A DNA stretch of 64,000 nt from Trebonia sp036501515 (lineage in GTDB: Bacteria; Actinomycetota; Actinomycetes; Streptosporangiales; Streptosporangiaceae): positions 1 to 64,000 of the forward strand of contig DASYAD010000389.1 of the NCBI GenBank assembly GCA_036501515.1. Direction: 5' to 3'. Under the pieces are notes generated by a model. The model made no database searches, was not told the DNA's origin, and saw only the letters and a list, made by a program, of their open reading frames with translations. Shown here one piece after another: positions 7,347 through 14,564 of the stretch (the first letter of the stretch is position 1; each line of letters begins with the position of its first letter). The position numbers and the translations under genes are program-made.

Positions 7347-8693
7347 TCACGGCGGCCACGGCAGCCAGGCGCGCAGCACGAACTCGCCGTCGCGGGGACC
7401 GGTCTCCAGCGTGCCGCGGGCCAGCTCAACCCGCTCGGCCAGCCCGATCAGCCCCGTCCCGGTCCCCGGCACCGGAACGCCGCCCGGCACCGGCACGCCG
7501 CCCGGCACCGGCACGCCGCCCGGCACCGGCACGCCGCCCCCCACCGGCACGCCGCCCCGAACGGGAACGCCACCCGGCACCGAACCACCGCCCGGAGCAG
7601 GAGCGGAACCGGGCACGGCGCCCGCCGCGAACCCGGCCGGGGGCGCCGAAGGCAGCCGGCTGACCACCGCGACGCCGAGTCCTTCCCCTGGTCCGCCGGA
7701 CAGCGCGACCCGGGCGGTCTCGTCTGGTGCGTGCTTGCGGACGTTGGTCAGGCCCTCCTGCAGCACCCGGTAGACCGTCCGTCCGAGAGCACCGGGGACC
7801 AGGGCCGCGTCCCACGTCTCACCGCTGACCTCGACGCGGAGGCCGGCCGCCCGGGACTCGTCGATCAGCTGCGGCAGCTCGCCGACGCCCGGCAGCGGCG
7901 AGTTGCCCGCCGTCAGGTCAGGCAGCTCGTCGTCCCGCAGCACCCCGATGACCTCGCGCAGCTCCTCAAGCGCCTGGTGCGCGCCTGACCTGACCACCTC
8001 GGCGGCGCGCGACAGCTGCTCGGGCGGCGCGTCGGGCCGGTAGGCGAGCGCCCCGGCGTAGGTGGAAAGCAGCGACAGCCGGTGCGCGAGCACATCGTGC
8101 ATTTCCCGCGCGATCCGCGTCCGCTCGGCCGCCCGTGCCTCGGCTACCCGCCTGGCCTGGTCGGCCTCGGCCTGTTCGGCCCGTTCGCGCAGCGAGGAGA
8201 TCAGCGCGCCGTGAGCCCGCACCAGCATGCCCCAGCCCGCCAGCGCCGCGTAGGCGGCGCACACCAGGACGACCCACCAGATGTACGGCAGGCTGTCCAC
8301 CGGCCGCCAGGCGCCGCGGATCAGGTGGGCCGCGATCCCGGTGCCCGCCACCGCCAGCGAGACCGCAAGCGGCTGCCATGCGGCCACGAGCAGGACCGCC
8401 ATCGTCGCCGAGGGCGTGGCCGCGGGCGACACGGCCGCCAGCAGCGAAAGCAGCACCGCCACCGGCACCGGCCAGCGTCCGAGCAGCGGGACAAGCGCGA
8501 CGCTGGTGACGCCCACGGCGATGTCGAGCGCCAGGTACGAGCCCGGAACGCTGCCGGCCTCGCCGGCGATCACCGCCCCGGTCAGCACGGCCATCGCGGA
8601 CGCCCAGATCACCCGTTCCAGCAGGCGGCGGCGGACGACGTCCGCGTTGTCCCTGGCAGCGGGGGGCACTCGCCCGGTTGCGACGGCCTGCAT
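7347..8693 (-). CDS. NarL-family sensor histidine kinase with hexapeptide-repeat insert
   Basis: A 448-residue kinase: four to five membrane helices within about 27-165, a coiled segment, the HisKA_3 dimerisation domain with His199 in REMHDVLAHRLS, and a HATPase domain whose N box is VLQEGLTNVRKHA and whose last glycine box is GTGTGLIGLAERV near the C-terminus. Between them, residues about 373-409 are six copies of GGVPVP-like hexapeptides (18-bp DNA repeats). The canonical DxGxG box is not evident, as in many actinomycete members. Start ATG 8691-8693 has TAGACT 8 nt upstream. It pairs with the response regulator. Confidence 0.9.
   Translation of the reverse strand: MQAVATGRVPPAARDNADVVRRRLLERVIWASAMAVLTGAVIAGEAGSVPGSYLALDIAVGVTSVALVPLLGRWPVPVAVLLSLLAAVSPAATPSATMAVLLVAAWQPLAVSLAVAGTGIAAHLIRGAWRPVDSLPYIWWVVLVCAAYAALAGWGMLVRAHGALISSLRERAEQAEADQARRVAEARAAERTRIAREMHDVLAHRLSLLSTYAGALAYRPDAPPEQLSRAAEVVRSGAHQALEELREVIGVLRDDELPDLTAGNSPLPGVGELPQLIDESRAAGLRVEVSGETWDAALVPGALGRTVYRVLQEGLTNVRKHAPDETARVALSGGPGEGLGVAVVSRLPSAPPAGFAAGAVPGSAPAPGGGSVPGGVPVRGGVPVGGGVPVPGGVPVPGGVPVPGGVPVPGTGTGLIGLAERVELARGTLETGPRDGEFVLRAWLPWPP
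7468..7575. repeat. Six tandem 18-bp repeats inside the kinase gene
   Basis: Units of 18 bp start at 7468, 7486, 7504, 7522, 7540 and 7558. Units 2-4 are identical (GGCACCGGCACGCCGCCC) and the outer ones have diverged. On the coding strand they read GGVPVP, GGVPVG and GGVPVR. The array lies in the loop between the N and last G boxes of the ATPase domain. Confidence 0.95.
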
Positions 8694-8824
8694 AGCTGCC
8701 AAGTCTAGGATCGCGCTCCGTGGCCGGCTACCGACCAAAGTATGAGCCGCGGCTACCTTGGCCGGCCCCGGCGCCGACCGCGGGCCGATGCGGGCCCTGC
8801 CGCCCGGCGCCGACGATGGCTGCC

Positions 8825-9400
8825 ATGACCGAATCATCGCTCTCCAGCCAGACGGCGGCGGTCCCCCCGGCCGGCCGCTACCTGATCAACCCCGCCAACT
8901 CCACCGTCACCTTCAGCACCAGGCACTTCTTCGGGCTGGCGCCCGTGCACGGCACGCTCGCCCTGCGCGACGGGACCATCGACGTCGCCGAGCCTGTCAC
9001 CGGCTGCGTGGTCCGTGCGCGGGTCGCGGCGTCGAGTTTCACCAGCGGCAACCCGGCGCGCGACGCCGCCGTCCTGTCACCGCGGCTGCTCGACGCCGCG
9101 ACCTACCCGAGCCTCGTCTTCGTCTCCACCGCGCTGATCAGCGAACCAGGCCCGACGGCCGGACAGTGGCTGCTGTGCGGCGAGCTCGAGGTCCGCGGCG
9201 TCGGCCGCCCGGTCGAGGTGCGCGTCAGCGCGGTGTCGGCGGACGACGCAAGCAGCGTGCGCGTAAGAGCCAGCCTCAGCGTGGACCGCTACGACTTCGG
9301 CATCACCGCCTACCGCGGCCTCGCCGCGCGCCGGCTCACGGTCGACCTCGACATCAAGGCAGACCGGGTACCGCCGCGGGGAACGGAGCGACAGTCATGA
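8825..9400 (+). CDS. YceI family lipocalin-like protein
   Basis: A 191-residue YceI domain, an extended beta-barrel that in known members binds isoprenoid-type lipids. The opening YLINPANSTVTFSTRHFFGLAPVHGTL matches the family start; strand pairs and VRASLSVDRYDFGI follow in order. There is no signal peptide, so it should be cytoplasmic. The ATG at 8825 is chosen; the ATG at 8816 is also possible. Its stop overlaps the next ATG (ATGA, 9397-9400), so it is translationally coupled to the ABC exporter ATPase. Confidence 0.88.
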   Translation: MTESSLSSQTAAVPPAGRYLINPANSTVTFSTRHFFGLAPVHGTLALRDGTIDVAEPVTGCVVRARVAASSFTSGNPARDAAVLSPRLLDAATYPSLVFVSTALISEPGPTAGQWLLCGELEVRGVGRPVEVRVSAVSADDASSVRVRASLSVDRYDFGITAYRGLAARRLTVDLDIKADRVPPRGTERQS

Positions 9401-10152
9401 CACCGGGTACTGCCGCCCTCGACATCGCGCACCTGACCAAGGCCTACGGCCGCAAGACCGCGGTCGACGACCTCAGCCTGCGCGTCCATGAGGGGGAGAT
9501 CTTCGGCCTCCTCGGCCCGAACGGCGCTGGCAAGACCACCACCGTCGAATGCGCCGAGGGACTGCGCCGCCCCGACAGGGGCACCGTCCGGGTCTTCGGC
9601 ATCGACCCCTACGCCGAGCGCAGCCAGGCCAGGACCATGGTCGGCGTCCAGCTCCAGGAGAGTCAGCTGCCCGACAAGCTGACCGTCGCCGAGGCGCTTG
9701 AGCTCTACGCCTCGTTCTACCCGGCGCACGCCGACACCGAGGCGCTGCTGCACCGGCTCGGCCTGACCGAGAAACGCGGCACCCGCTACCGGAGACTGTC
9801 AGGCGGCCAGAAGCAGCGCCTGTCGATCGCCCTCGCACTGGTCGGCGAGCCTCGCCTGGTCGTCTTCGACGAGCTGACGACCGGCCTCGACCCCGCCGCC
9901 CGGCGGGACAGCTGGCGGCTGGTCGAGGAACTGCGCGACGACGGCGTGACGGTCCTGCTCGTTACCCACTACGCCGATGAGGCGGAGCGGCTCTGCGACC
10001 GGGTCGCGCTGATCAAGCACGGCCGCGTCGCCGCCTGCGGCCGCCCGGCCGACCTCATCAGCGCGGCCGGACCAGTCAGCGCGGGCGGGCACGCCGTCCG
10101 CCCCACCCTCGACGACGCGATCGTCGCCCTCACGACAGGAGAAGCATCATGA
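9397..10152 (+). CDS. ABC-2 type exporter ATP-binding protein
   Basis: A 251-residue ATPase. Walker A GPNGAGKT is at 40-47, Q-loop VQLQES near 85-90, signature LSGGQ at 134-138, Walker B LVVFDE ending at Glu159, and the switch histidine in VTHYADEAE. The DrrA/NodI-like arrangement and the downstream permease indicate a drug or antimicrobial peptide exporter. It overlaps both neighbours by ATGA (9397-9400 and 10149-10152), an arrangement for equal expression. The facing two-component system probably induces it. Confidence 0.93.
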   Translation: MTPGTAALDIAHLTKAYGRKTAVDDLSLRVHEGEIFGLLGPNGAGKTTTVECAEGLRRPDRGTVRVFGIDPYAERSQARTMVGVQLQESQLPDKLTVAEALELYASFYPAHADTEALLHRLGLTEKRGTRYRRLSGGQKQRLSIALALVGEPRLVVFDELTTGLDPAARRDSWRLVEELRDDGVTVLLVTHYADEAERLCDRVALIKHGRVAACGRPADLISAAGPVSAGGHAVRPTLDDAIVALTTGEAS

Positions 10153-10934
10153 CCGCCGCCGCTGTGACCGGGCCGGCCCGGGCGGGCACCCGCCGCCGGC
10201 GCTCCGCCTTCGCCAACCTGGTCCGCACCGAGTCCCTGCTGCTGGTCCGCGAGGTCGTCCCGCTGCTGTGGGGCGCGGGTTTCCCCGTCATCCTGCTGTG
10301 CATCATGGGCATCGCCTCGCACGGACCCGACCAGGCGCTCGGCGGCTTCAGCCTGGTCGCCGCCTACGAGCCGATCCTGATCGCGTTCACCTGCGCGACC
10401 TTCGCCCTGCAGGGACTGCCGGCCGTGCTGGCCGGCTACCGCGAGCGCGGCATCCTGCGCAGGCTCAACGCCACCCCGGTCGGCGCGGGCCGCCTGCTCG
10501 GCGCGCAGCTGAGCGTCAACCTGGCCGTCGCGCTGGTCGCCACGGCCGCCATCCTCGTCGTCGGCCGGCTCGCGTTCGGGGTCGCGCTCCCGCGCCAGGC
10601 GGCCGGCTTCTGCCTGGCGCTGCTGCTCACCGCCGCCGCCATGCTCAGCCTCGGCCTGCTTGTCGCCTCCGTGGCCCGCACCGGGCGGGTCGCGGCCGCG
10701 GCGGGCACCATGCTGTTCCTGCCGCTGATGTTCTTCGCCGGCCTGTGGATCCCGCAGGCGACCATGCCCGCCGGGCTGCGCCAGGCCGGCGACGACACGC
10801 CGCTCGGCGCGGCCGTGGCCGCCCTGCAGCACAGCATGGCCGGCCAGTGGCCGTCGGCCGCCAGCCTCGGCGTGCTCGCGGCCTATGCCGTCGTGCTCAG
10901 CCTCGGCGCCTGGCGCCTGTTCCGCTGGGAATGA
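10149..10934 (+). CDS. ABC-2 type permease
   Basis: A 261-residue integral membrane protein of six helices. The hydrophobic stretches are near residues 35-55, 70-90, 115-140, 150-170, 180-200 and 235-255. The conserved ABC-2 feature LFLPLMFFAGLWIPQATMP is before the last loop, where the family carries the (F)xxG(x)xxP motif. It is coupled to its ATPase by the ATGA overlap. Together with the YceI protein it forms a three-gene operon. Confidence 0.92.
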   Translation: MTAAAVTGPARAGTRRRRSAFANLVRTESLLLVREVVPLLWGAGFPVILLCIMGIASHGPDQALGGFSLVAAYEPILIAFTCATFALQGLPAVLAGYRERGILRRLNATPVGAGRLLGAQLSVNLAVALVATAAILVVGRLAFGVALPRQAAGFCLALLLTAAAMLSLGLLVASVARTGRVAAAAGTMLFLPLMFFAGLWIPQATMPAGLRQAGDDTPLGAAVAALQHSMAGQWPSAASLGVLAAYAVVLSLGAWRLFRWE

Positions 10935-10955
10935 GGGGGCCGGCCCCGGGAGGGG

Positions 10956-11008
10956 AAGCCGCATCCGTTCGGGATGAAAAATTAGATTTGCCAGAACGGA
11001 TGCGGCTT
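10956..11008. terminator. 15-bp perfect inverted repeat, dispersed hairpin family B, copy 1
   Basis: AAGCCGCATCCGTTC (10956-10970) pairs with GAACGGATGCGGCTT (10994-11008) around a 23-nt AT-rich loop, 21 bp after the permease stop. A related hairpin with the same left arm stands at 58077-58125. It may serve as a terminator, but the shared sequence suggests a repeat element. The following 200 bp to 11209 holds only a weak TATGAT (11043) promoter candidate. Confidence 0.75.
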
Positions 11009-11209
11009 ACTCCGTCAAGACAACGCACGCTCCGGCTGCTTATGATGGCTTCGGCAGCCACGCCTGCCCGATCCGAACCGCTGAAGCCCGGCGCTGCGGC
11101 GGTGACGAGGACAAGAGCGGCACAGCCCTTGCGTGGGTCCTCCTTCGCCCATCGTGACTTCCTTGCACGGTGGCCAGGCGCCGGGACAGGCCGCCGGATC
11201 GAGGACGCG

Positions 11210-12301
11210 ATGTCGCACGACAAGATCAGGGCGGCCGCCCGCGAGCGCATGGCGCGGACCGGGGAGTCGTACGCCGCCGCCCGGCGCGCGGTGCTGGCGG
11301 AGTACGGCGCGGCCATGCGGCCGCGTCCGCACCGGGCGGTGCTGATGTCAGCCGAGATTCACAACTGGCTGGCCGGCCTGCGCGACAGCGACCCGGCCGC
11401 CGTCAGGGGCGTCGCCCGGGCCCTGGCGGTGCTGCTCAGCGGCGGCGCACCCCTCGCGGAGCCGCTGGTCGCCTCCACCGCCGCGTCCTGGCCCGCGGCG
11501 CTCTGCGCCGGGCTTGACCGGTCCTACCAGGAGCGGCTGCACCGGCTGGAACTCGTGCGGCGGGGCGTGTCCGAGGCCGCCGACCTGTTCAACGACATCG
11601 GCGAGCACGCCGACGAGCTCGAATCCGCGCTGGCGGCCTTGCAGGACGGGCAGCGCCGGCTGCCCGACGCGGGCAAGATCGCCGAAGCGGACCGGACCGC
11701 GTCCGTGCTGGCCGAAGTCCAGCCGATGGTGGCTCAGCTGCGGGAACTGCGCACGAAAGTCGCCAGGACCGGTCTCAAGCTCGGCGAGGAAATGCGGCGG
11801 CTGCAGACGTCCAACACCGCCTTCGGCGCCAGGAAAGAAATCCTGAAGGCGAGCTATGCCACCGCCGAGCTCGGCCTCGCCCTCGACGGTCGTAGCGGCG
11901 AGGCGGCTAGCGGGGAGGCGGGCGGCGTCGAGGCGGGCGGCGTCGAGGCCAGGCTGCTGCGCGACGCCATCGCCGACATGCAACGCGAGCTAGACCAGGG
12001 ACCCTGGCCGGACGGGCTGCTGGAGCTGGGGCCCGCGGGATCCGCCGACAGCGAGGTCCGCCTCCTGTTCGCGTTCGAGCCGGCCGGCACCGTGCTGCTG
12101 ATCGCGGTCCTCGACGGGCCAGGCGCGGTCCGCGACCGGCGCCTGGAAGCGATCCTGCTGGCGGCCGACCAGCTGCGCGAGGTCCGCGCAGGCCACGCCC
12201 CGGACGCGACCGAGCGCGGCTACGACAGCGTCCAGGGCTTCCTCGAAGCGTTCTACCCGGGCCCCTCATCCTCGTCACCCTCGTCATCGTCACCGCTGTA
12301 A
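11210..12301 (+). CDS. Large protein with RelE/HigB-like toxin halves flanking a coiled coil
   Basis: A 363-residue protein of uncertain function. It starts with MSHDKIRAAARERMARTGES, a short basic helix motif seen at the start of many actinomycete proteins. Residues about 45-90 (EIHNWLAGLRDSDPAAVRGV...LSGGAPLAEPLV) resemble the N-terminal half of Gp49/HigB-type toxins. About 105-245 is Glu/Arg/Ala-rich coiled coil. About 265-335 (LLEL...SEVRLLFAFEPAGTVLLIAVLDG...AILLAADQL) resembles the C-terminal half of the same toxin fold. From memory, longer relatives carry a C-terminal XRE HTH, absent here; the gene ends in a Ser/Pro tail. Start ATG 11210. The last 49 bp overlap the AbiEii remnant on the other strand. 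Confidence 0.6.
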   Translation: MSHDKIRAAARERMARTGESYAAARRAVLAEYGAAMRPRPHRAVLMSAEIHNWLAGLRDSDPAAVRGVARALAVLLSGGAPLAEPLVASTAASWPAALCAGLDRSYQERLHRLELVRRGVSEAADLFNDIGEHADELESALAALQDGQRRLPDAGKIAEADRTASVLAEVQPMVAQLRELRTKVARTGLKLGEEMRRLQTSNTAFGARKEILKASYATAELGLALDGRSGEAASGEAGGVEAGGVEARLLRDAIADMQRELDQGPWPDGLLELGPAGSADSEVRLLFAFEPAGTVLLIAVLDGPGAVRDRRLEAILLAADQLREVRAGHAPDATERGYDSVQGFLEAFYPGPSSSSPSSSSPL

Positions 12302-12582
12302 GCGCCCCCGTACAGGCGCCGGTTGAGGTCGTCCGAAGGCGGGAAGCGGCATGAAATGTCGATGAGATCCCGTGGCAGTCCTCGGCCTGCTAGCGCTCTG
12401 ACCTTGGTGCCGATGACGTCCATCGTGACCGCGCTGTCGGCGGCCATGTCAATGTCGCGACTGAAACGGTCGACTATGCGGTGGGCCTGAACCGCGTAGC
12501 CACCAGTGAGCACAAGTGGGAACGCGTTGCCAATTTCCAGAACGTCCCGCAGCAGTCTCCTGTGCAGGACGGTCAGGTTCAT
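12253..12582 (-). pseudogene. AbiEii-type nucleotidyltransferase toxin with internal deletion
   Basis: A 109-residue open frame whose start (MNLTVLHRRLLRDVL...LVLTGGYAVQAHRIVDRFSRDIDMA) is the GG...DxD nucleotidyltransferase motif of AbiEii-like type IV toxins. It jumps straight to DVIGTKVRALAGRGLPRDLIDI, which in intact members lies some 60 residues later, so the middle of the catalytic domain is missing in frame. After that it becomes acidic sequence antisense to the tail of the 11210 gene, meaning the true C-terminus is lost. Its ATG overlaps the TGA of the upstream fragment (ATGA), the normal pair arrangement. Confidence 0.7.
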
Positions 12583-12758
12583 GGCGTGGCTGGCTGCCCT
12601 TCGGTTAGTTCGGGGAAGGCGGCTTCCCAGACCTTCCTGACCGTGCCGCTGACCAGATTGCGCAGGACCGGCCACTGCCTGACGAGCAAGTCGCGATTGA
12701 GGTAACTGGCCACGTCGTTACGCTGACCTTCGGCAAGCACGACGCGGTACAGGTGCAT
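12579..12758 (-). pseudogene. C-terminal fragment of the AbiEii partner protein
   Basis: The last 59 residues (VVLAEGQRNDVASYLNRDLL, then VLRNLVSGTVRKVWEAAFPE) resemble the C-terminus of the hypothetical protein that sits directly upstream of AbiEii-like toxins in actinomycetes. There is no room for the rest: a luciferase-like gene starts at 12840 on the other strand, and the remaining 80 bp is not clearly homologous. I read it as a 5'-truncated remnant. The family match is from memory. Confidence 0.55.
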
Positions 12759-12839
12759 GCACGTACCGTGGCCCCGTGCTGACCTGGAGCTGGCCGCCCG
12801 AGACAATGCCCTTGGACACATGAGAGAAGAGGACGCGAA

Positions 12840-13709
12840 ATGAAGCTCGGCATTCACTTCATGAACTTCACCCACCCCGAGGGCGCGGCGCCCCTGCGGA
12901 CGGCGATCGGCGACACCGCGGTCGTGGCGGACCAGGCGGGTATCGACTTGTTCACCGCGATGGACCACTGGTTCCAGATGGAGCACTTCCAGACCGCCCA
13001 CGAGCCGATGCTCGAGGGCTACTCGGTGCTGAGCTTCGTCGCCGCGAAGACCGAGCGGCTGCGGCTCAGCCTGCTGGTCACCGGCGTCACCTACCGCCAC
13101 CCCGGCCTGCTGGCCAAGACCGTGACCACGCTTGACGTGCTGTCAGGCGGCCGGGCGCTGCTCGGCATCGGCGCGGCCTGGTACGAGCGCGAGCACCGCG
13201 CGCTCGGGGTGCCCTACCCGCCGGTGGCCGAGCGGTTCGAGCGCCTTGAGGAGACCATCCAGATCTGCGAGCAGATGTGGAGCGACAACGACGGGCCGTA
13301 CGACGGGAAGTACTACCAGCTGGCCGAGACGATCTGCTCGCCGCGCCCGCTGCAGTCGCCCCGCCCGCCCATCTTGATCGGCGGCAGCGGCGAGAAGAAG
13401 ACGCTGCGCCTGGTGGCCAGGTACGCCGACGCCTGCAACCTGTTCAGCACGTCGGTGGCCGAGGTCCAGCACAAGCTCGACGTGCTGCGCGGGCACTGCG
13501 ACGCCGAGGGCCGCGACTACGACGCCATCGAGAAGACGATCATCGGCCGGCTGGACCCCGAGGACCCGGCCGCGTTCCTGCGCGAGATGGAGCAGTACGC
13601 AGCGATCGGCATCGACCTCGTCGAGGTCGCGCCGACGCAGCCGGACCCGGCCGGTTACGTGACCATGCTCGGCGAGAAGATCGTCAAGCCGCTGGCCGAG
13701 ATCGGGTAG
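12840..13709 (+). CDS. LLM class flavin/F420-dependent oxidoreductase
   Basis: A 289-residue TIM-barrel oxidoreductase of the luciferase-like superfamily. It starts MKLGIHFMNFTHPEG; conserved parts are ADQAGIDLFTAMDHWFQME, LLVTGVTYRHPGLLAKTVTTLDVLSGGRALLGIGAAW and PPILIGGSGEKKTLRLVARYADACN. The G-G-x-G-E-K stretch and the absence of FMN-specific residues suggest an F420-dependent member. The substrate is unknown. A GAAGAGGA ribosome site precedes the ATG. The dioxygenase gene follows after 9 bp, so they are probably cotranscribed. Confidence 0.9.
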   Translation: MKLGIHFMNFTHPEGAAPLRTAIGDTAVVADQAGIDLFTAMDHWFQMEHFQTAHEPMLEGYSVLSFVAAKTERLRLSLLVTGVTYRHPGLLAKTVTTLDVLSGGRALLGIGAAWYEREHRALGVPYPPVAERFERLEETIQICEQMWSDNDGPYDGKYYQLAETICSPRPLQSPRPPILIGGSGEKKTLRLVARYADACNLFSTSVAEVQHKLDVLRGHCDAEGRDYDAIEKTIIGRLDPEDPAAFLREMEQYAAIGIDLVEVAPTQPDPAGYVTMLGEKIVKPLAEIG

Positions 13710-13718
13710 GACGGGCCG

Positions 13719-14486
13719 GTGAACACTCCCGCCGACCTGACCTACGGCAGCTACCTGCGCCTCGACGACCTGCTGAGCAGTCAGGCGCCGCTCACCGAGT
13801 CACACGACGAGCTGCTGTTCGTCATCATCCACCAGGTGTACGAGCTGTGGTTCAAGCAGATACTGCACGAGGCGGAGCTGCTGCAGACCCGGCTCGAGGG
13901 CGGCGACAGCGCCGGCGCGCTGGCCACCGCCCGGCGGATCGCCAAGATCCTTAAGACCGTGGTCGGGCAGCTGGACATCCTGGAGACGATGACGCCGCGG
14001 GAGTTCGCCGCGTTCCGGCCGGAGCTCGGCAGCTCAAGCGGCTTCCAGTCGGCCCAGTTCCGCTACCTGGAGGGGGTGCTCGGCCGCCGCGACTTCGGTC
14101 AGGGCGTCATCGACCCGGTGCTGGCCGCGATCGTGGGCCGCCGTCCGCTGTTCGCCTCGCTGCTGCGCTTCCTGAGCGCGGTCGGCTGGGCGGTGCCGGC
14201 GGCGGCCCTCGGGCACGACCCGCGCGAGCCGTGGCCTGGCGACCCGGCCGTGCAGGAGCTGCTGATCGAGGTCTACGCCGAGGAGGGGGCGGCCGCCGAG
14301 GTGTGCGAGGCCCTGGTGGACATCGACGAGGGCGTTCAGGAGTGGCGCTACCGGCACGTGAAGATGGTGGAGCGGATCATCGGGCTCAGAACGGGCACCG
14401 GCGGGTCGGCGGGTTCGGCCTACCTGCGGTCCACCTTGTTCCACTCCGCCTTCCCCGACCTGTGGGAGATCCGCTCACGGCTCTAG
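13719..14486 (+). CDS. kynA: Tryptophan 2,3-dioxygenase
   Basis: A 255-residue heme dioxygenase that opens the indole ring of tryptophan to N-formylkynurenine, the first kynurenine pathway step. SHDELLFVIIHQVYELWFKQ places His38 in the family's substrate-site motif, and His213 in RYRHVKMVERIIG is the expected proximal heme ligand. GTGGSAG follows, as in bona fide enzymes. The start is GTG 13719. The 3' end, including the stop codon, is tandemly copied (14463-14552). The convergent arylformamidase-like hydrolase could perform the next step. Confidence 0.93.
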   Translation: MNTPADLTYGSYLRLDDLLSSQAPLTESHDELLFVIIHQVYELWFKQILHEAELLQTRLEGGDSAGALATARRIAKILKTVVGQLDILETMTPREFAAFRPELGSSSGFQSAQFRYLEGVLGRRDFGQGVIDPVLAAIVGRRPLFASLLRFLSAVGWAVPAAALGHDPREPWPGDPAVQELLIEVYAEEGAAAEVCEALVDIDEGVQEWRYRHVKMVERIIGLRTGTGGSAGSAYLRSTLFHSAFPDLWEIRSRL

Positions 14487-14552
14487 CTCCGCTTACGGCT
14501 CTAGCTCCGCTTACGGCTCTAGCTCCGCTTACGGCTCTAGCTCCGGTCCCGG
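14463..14552. repeat. 18-bp tandem repeat spanning the kynA stop codon
   Basis: After the terminal codons of kynA, the unit CTCTAGCTCCGCTTACGG repeats at 14481, 14499 and 14517, with a diverged copy at 14535. Each copy carries the same in-frame TAG, so the gene ends with a string of duplicated stop codons. The partial first copy (14463-14480) is coding. Confidence 0.9.
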
Positions 14553-14564
14553 TTCTGGCGGCGG

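Noticed and set aside
10268..11209. Upstream 314 codons in frame with the 11210 gene
   Set aside because: They lie over the ABC-2 permease in another frame and across hairpin family B. Family-like sequence begins only at ATG 11210.
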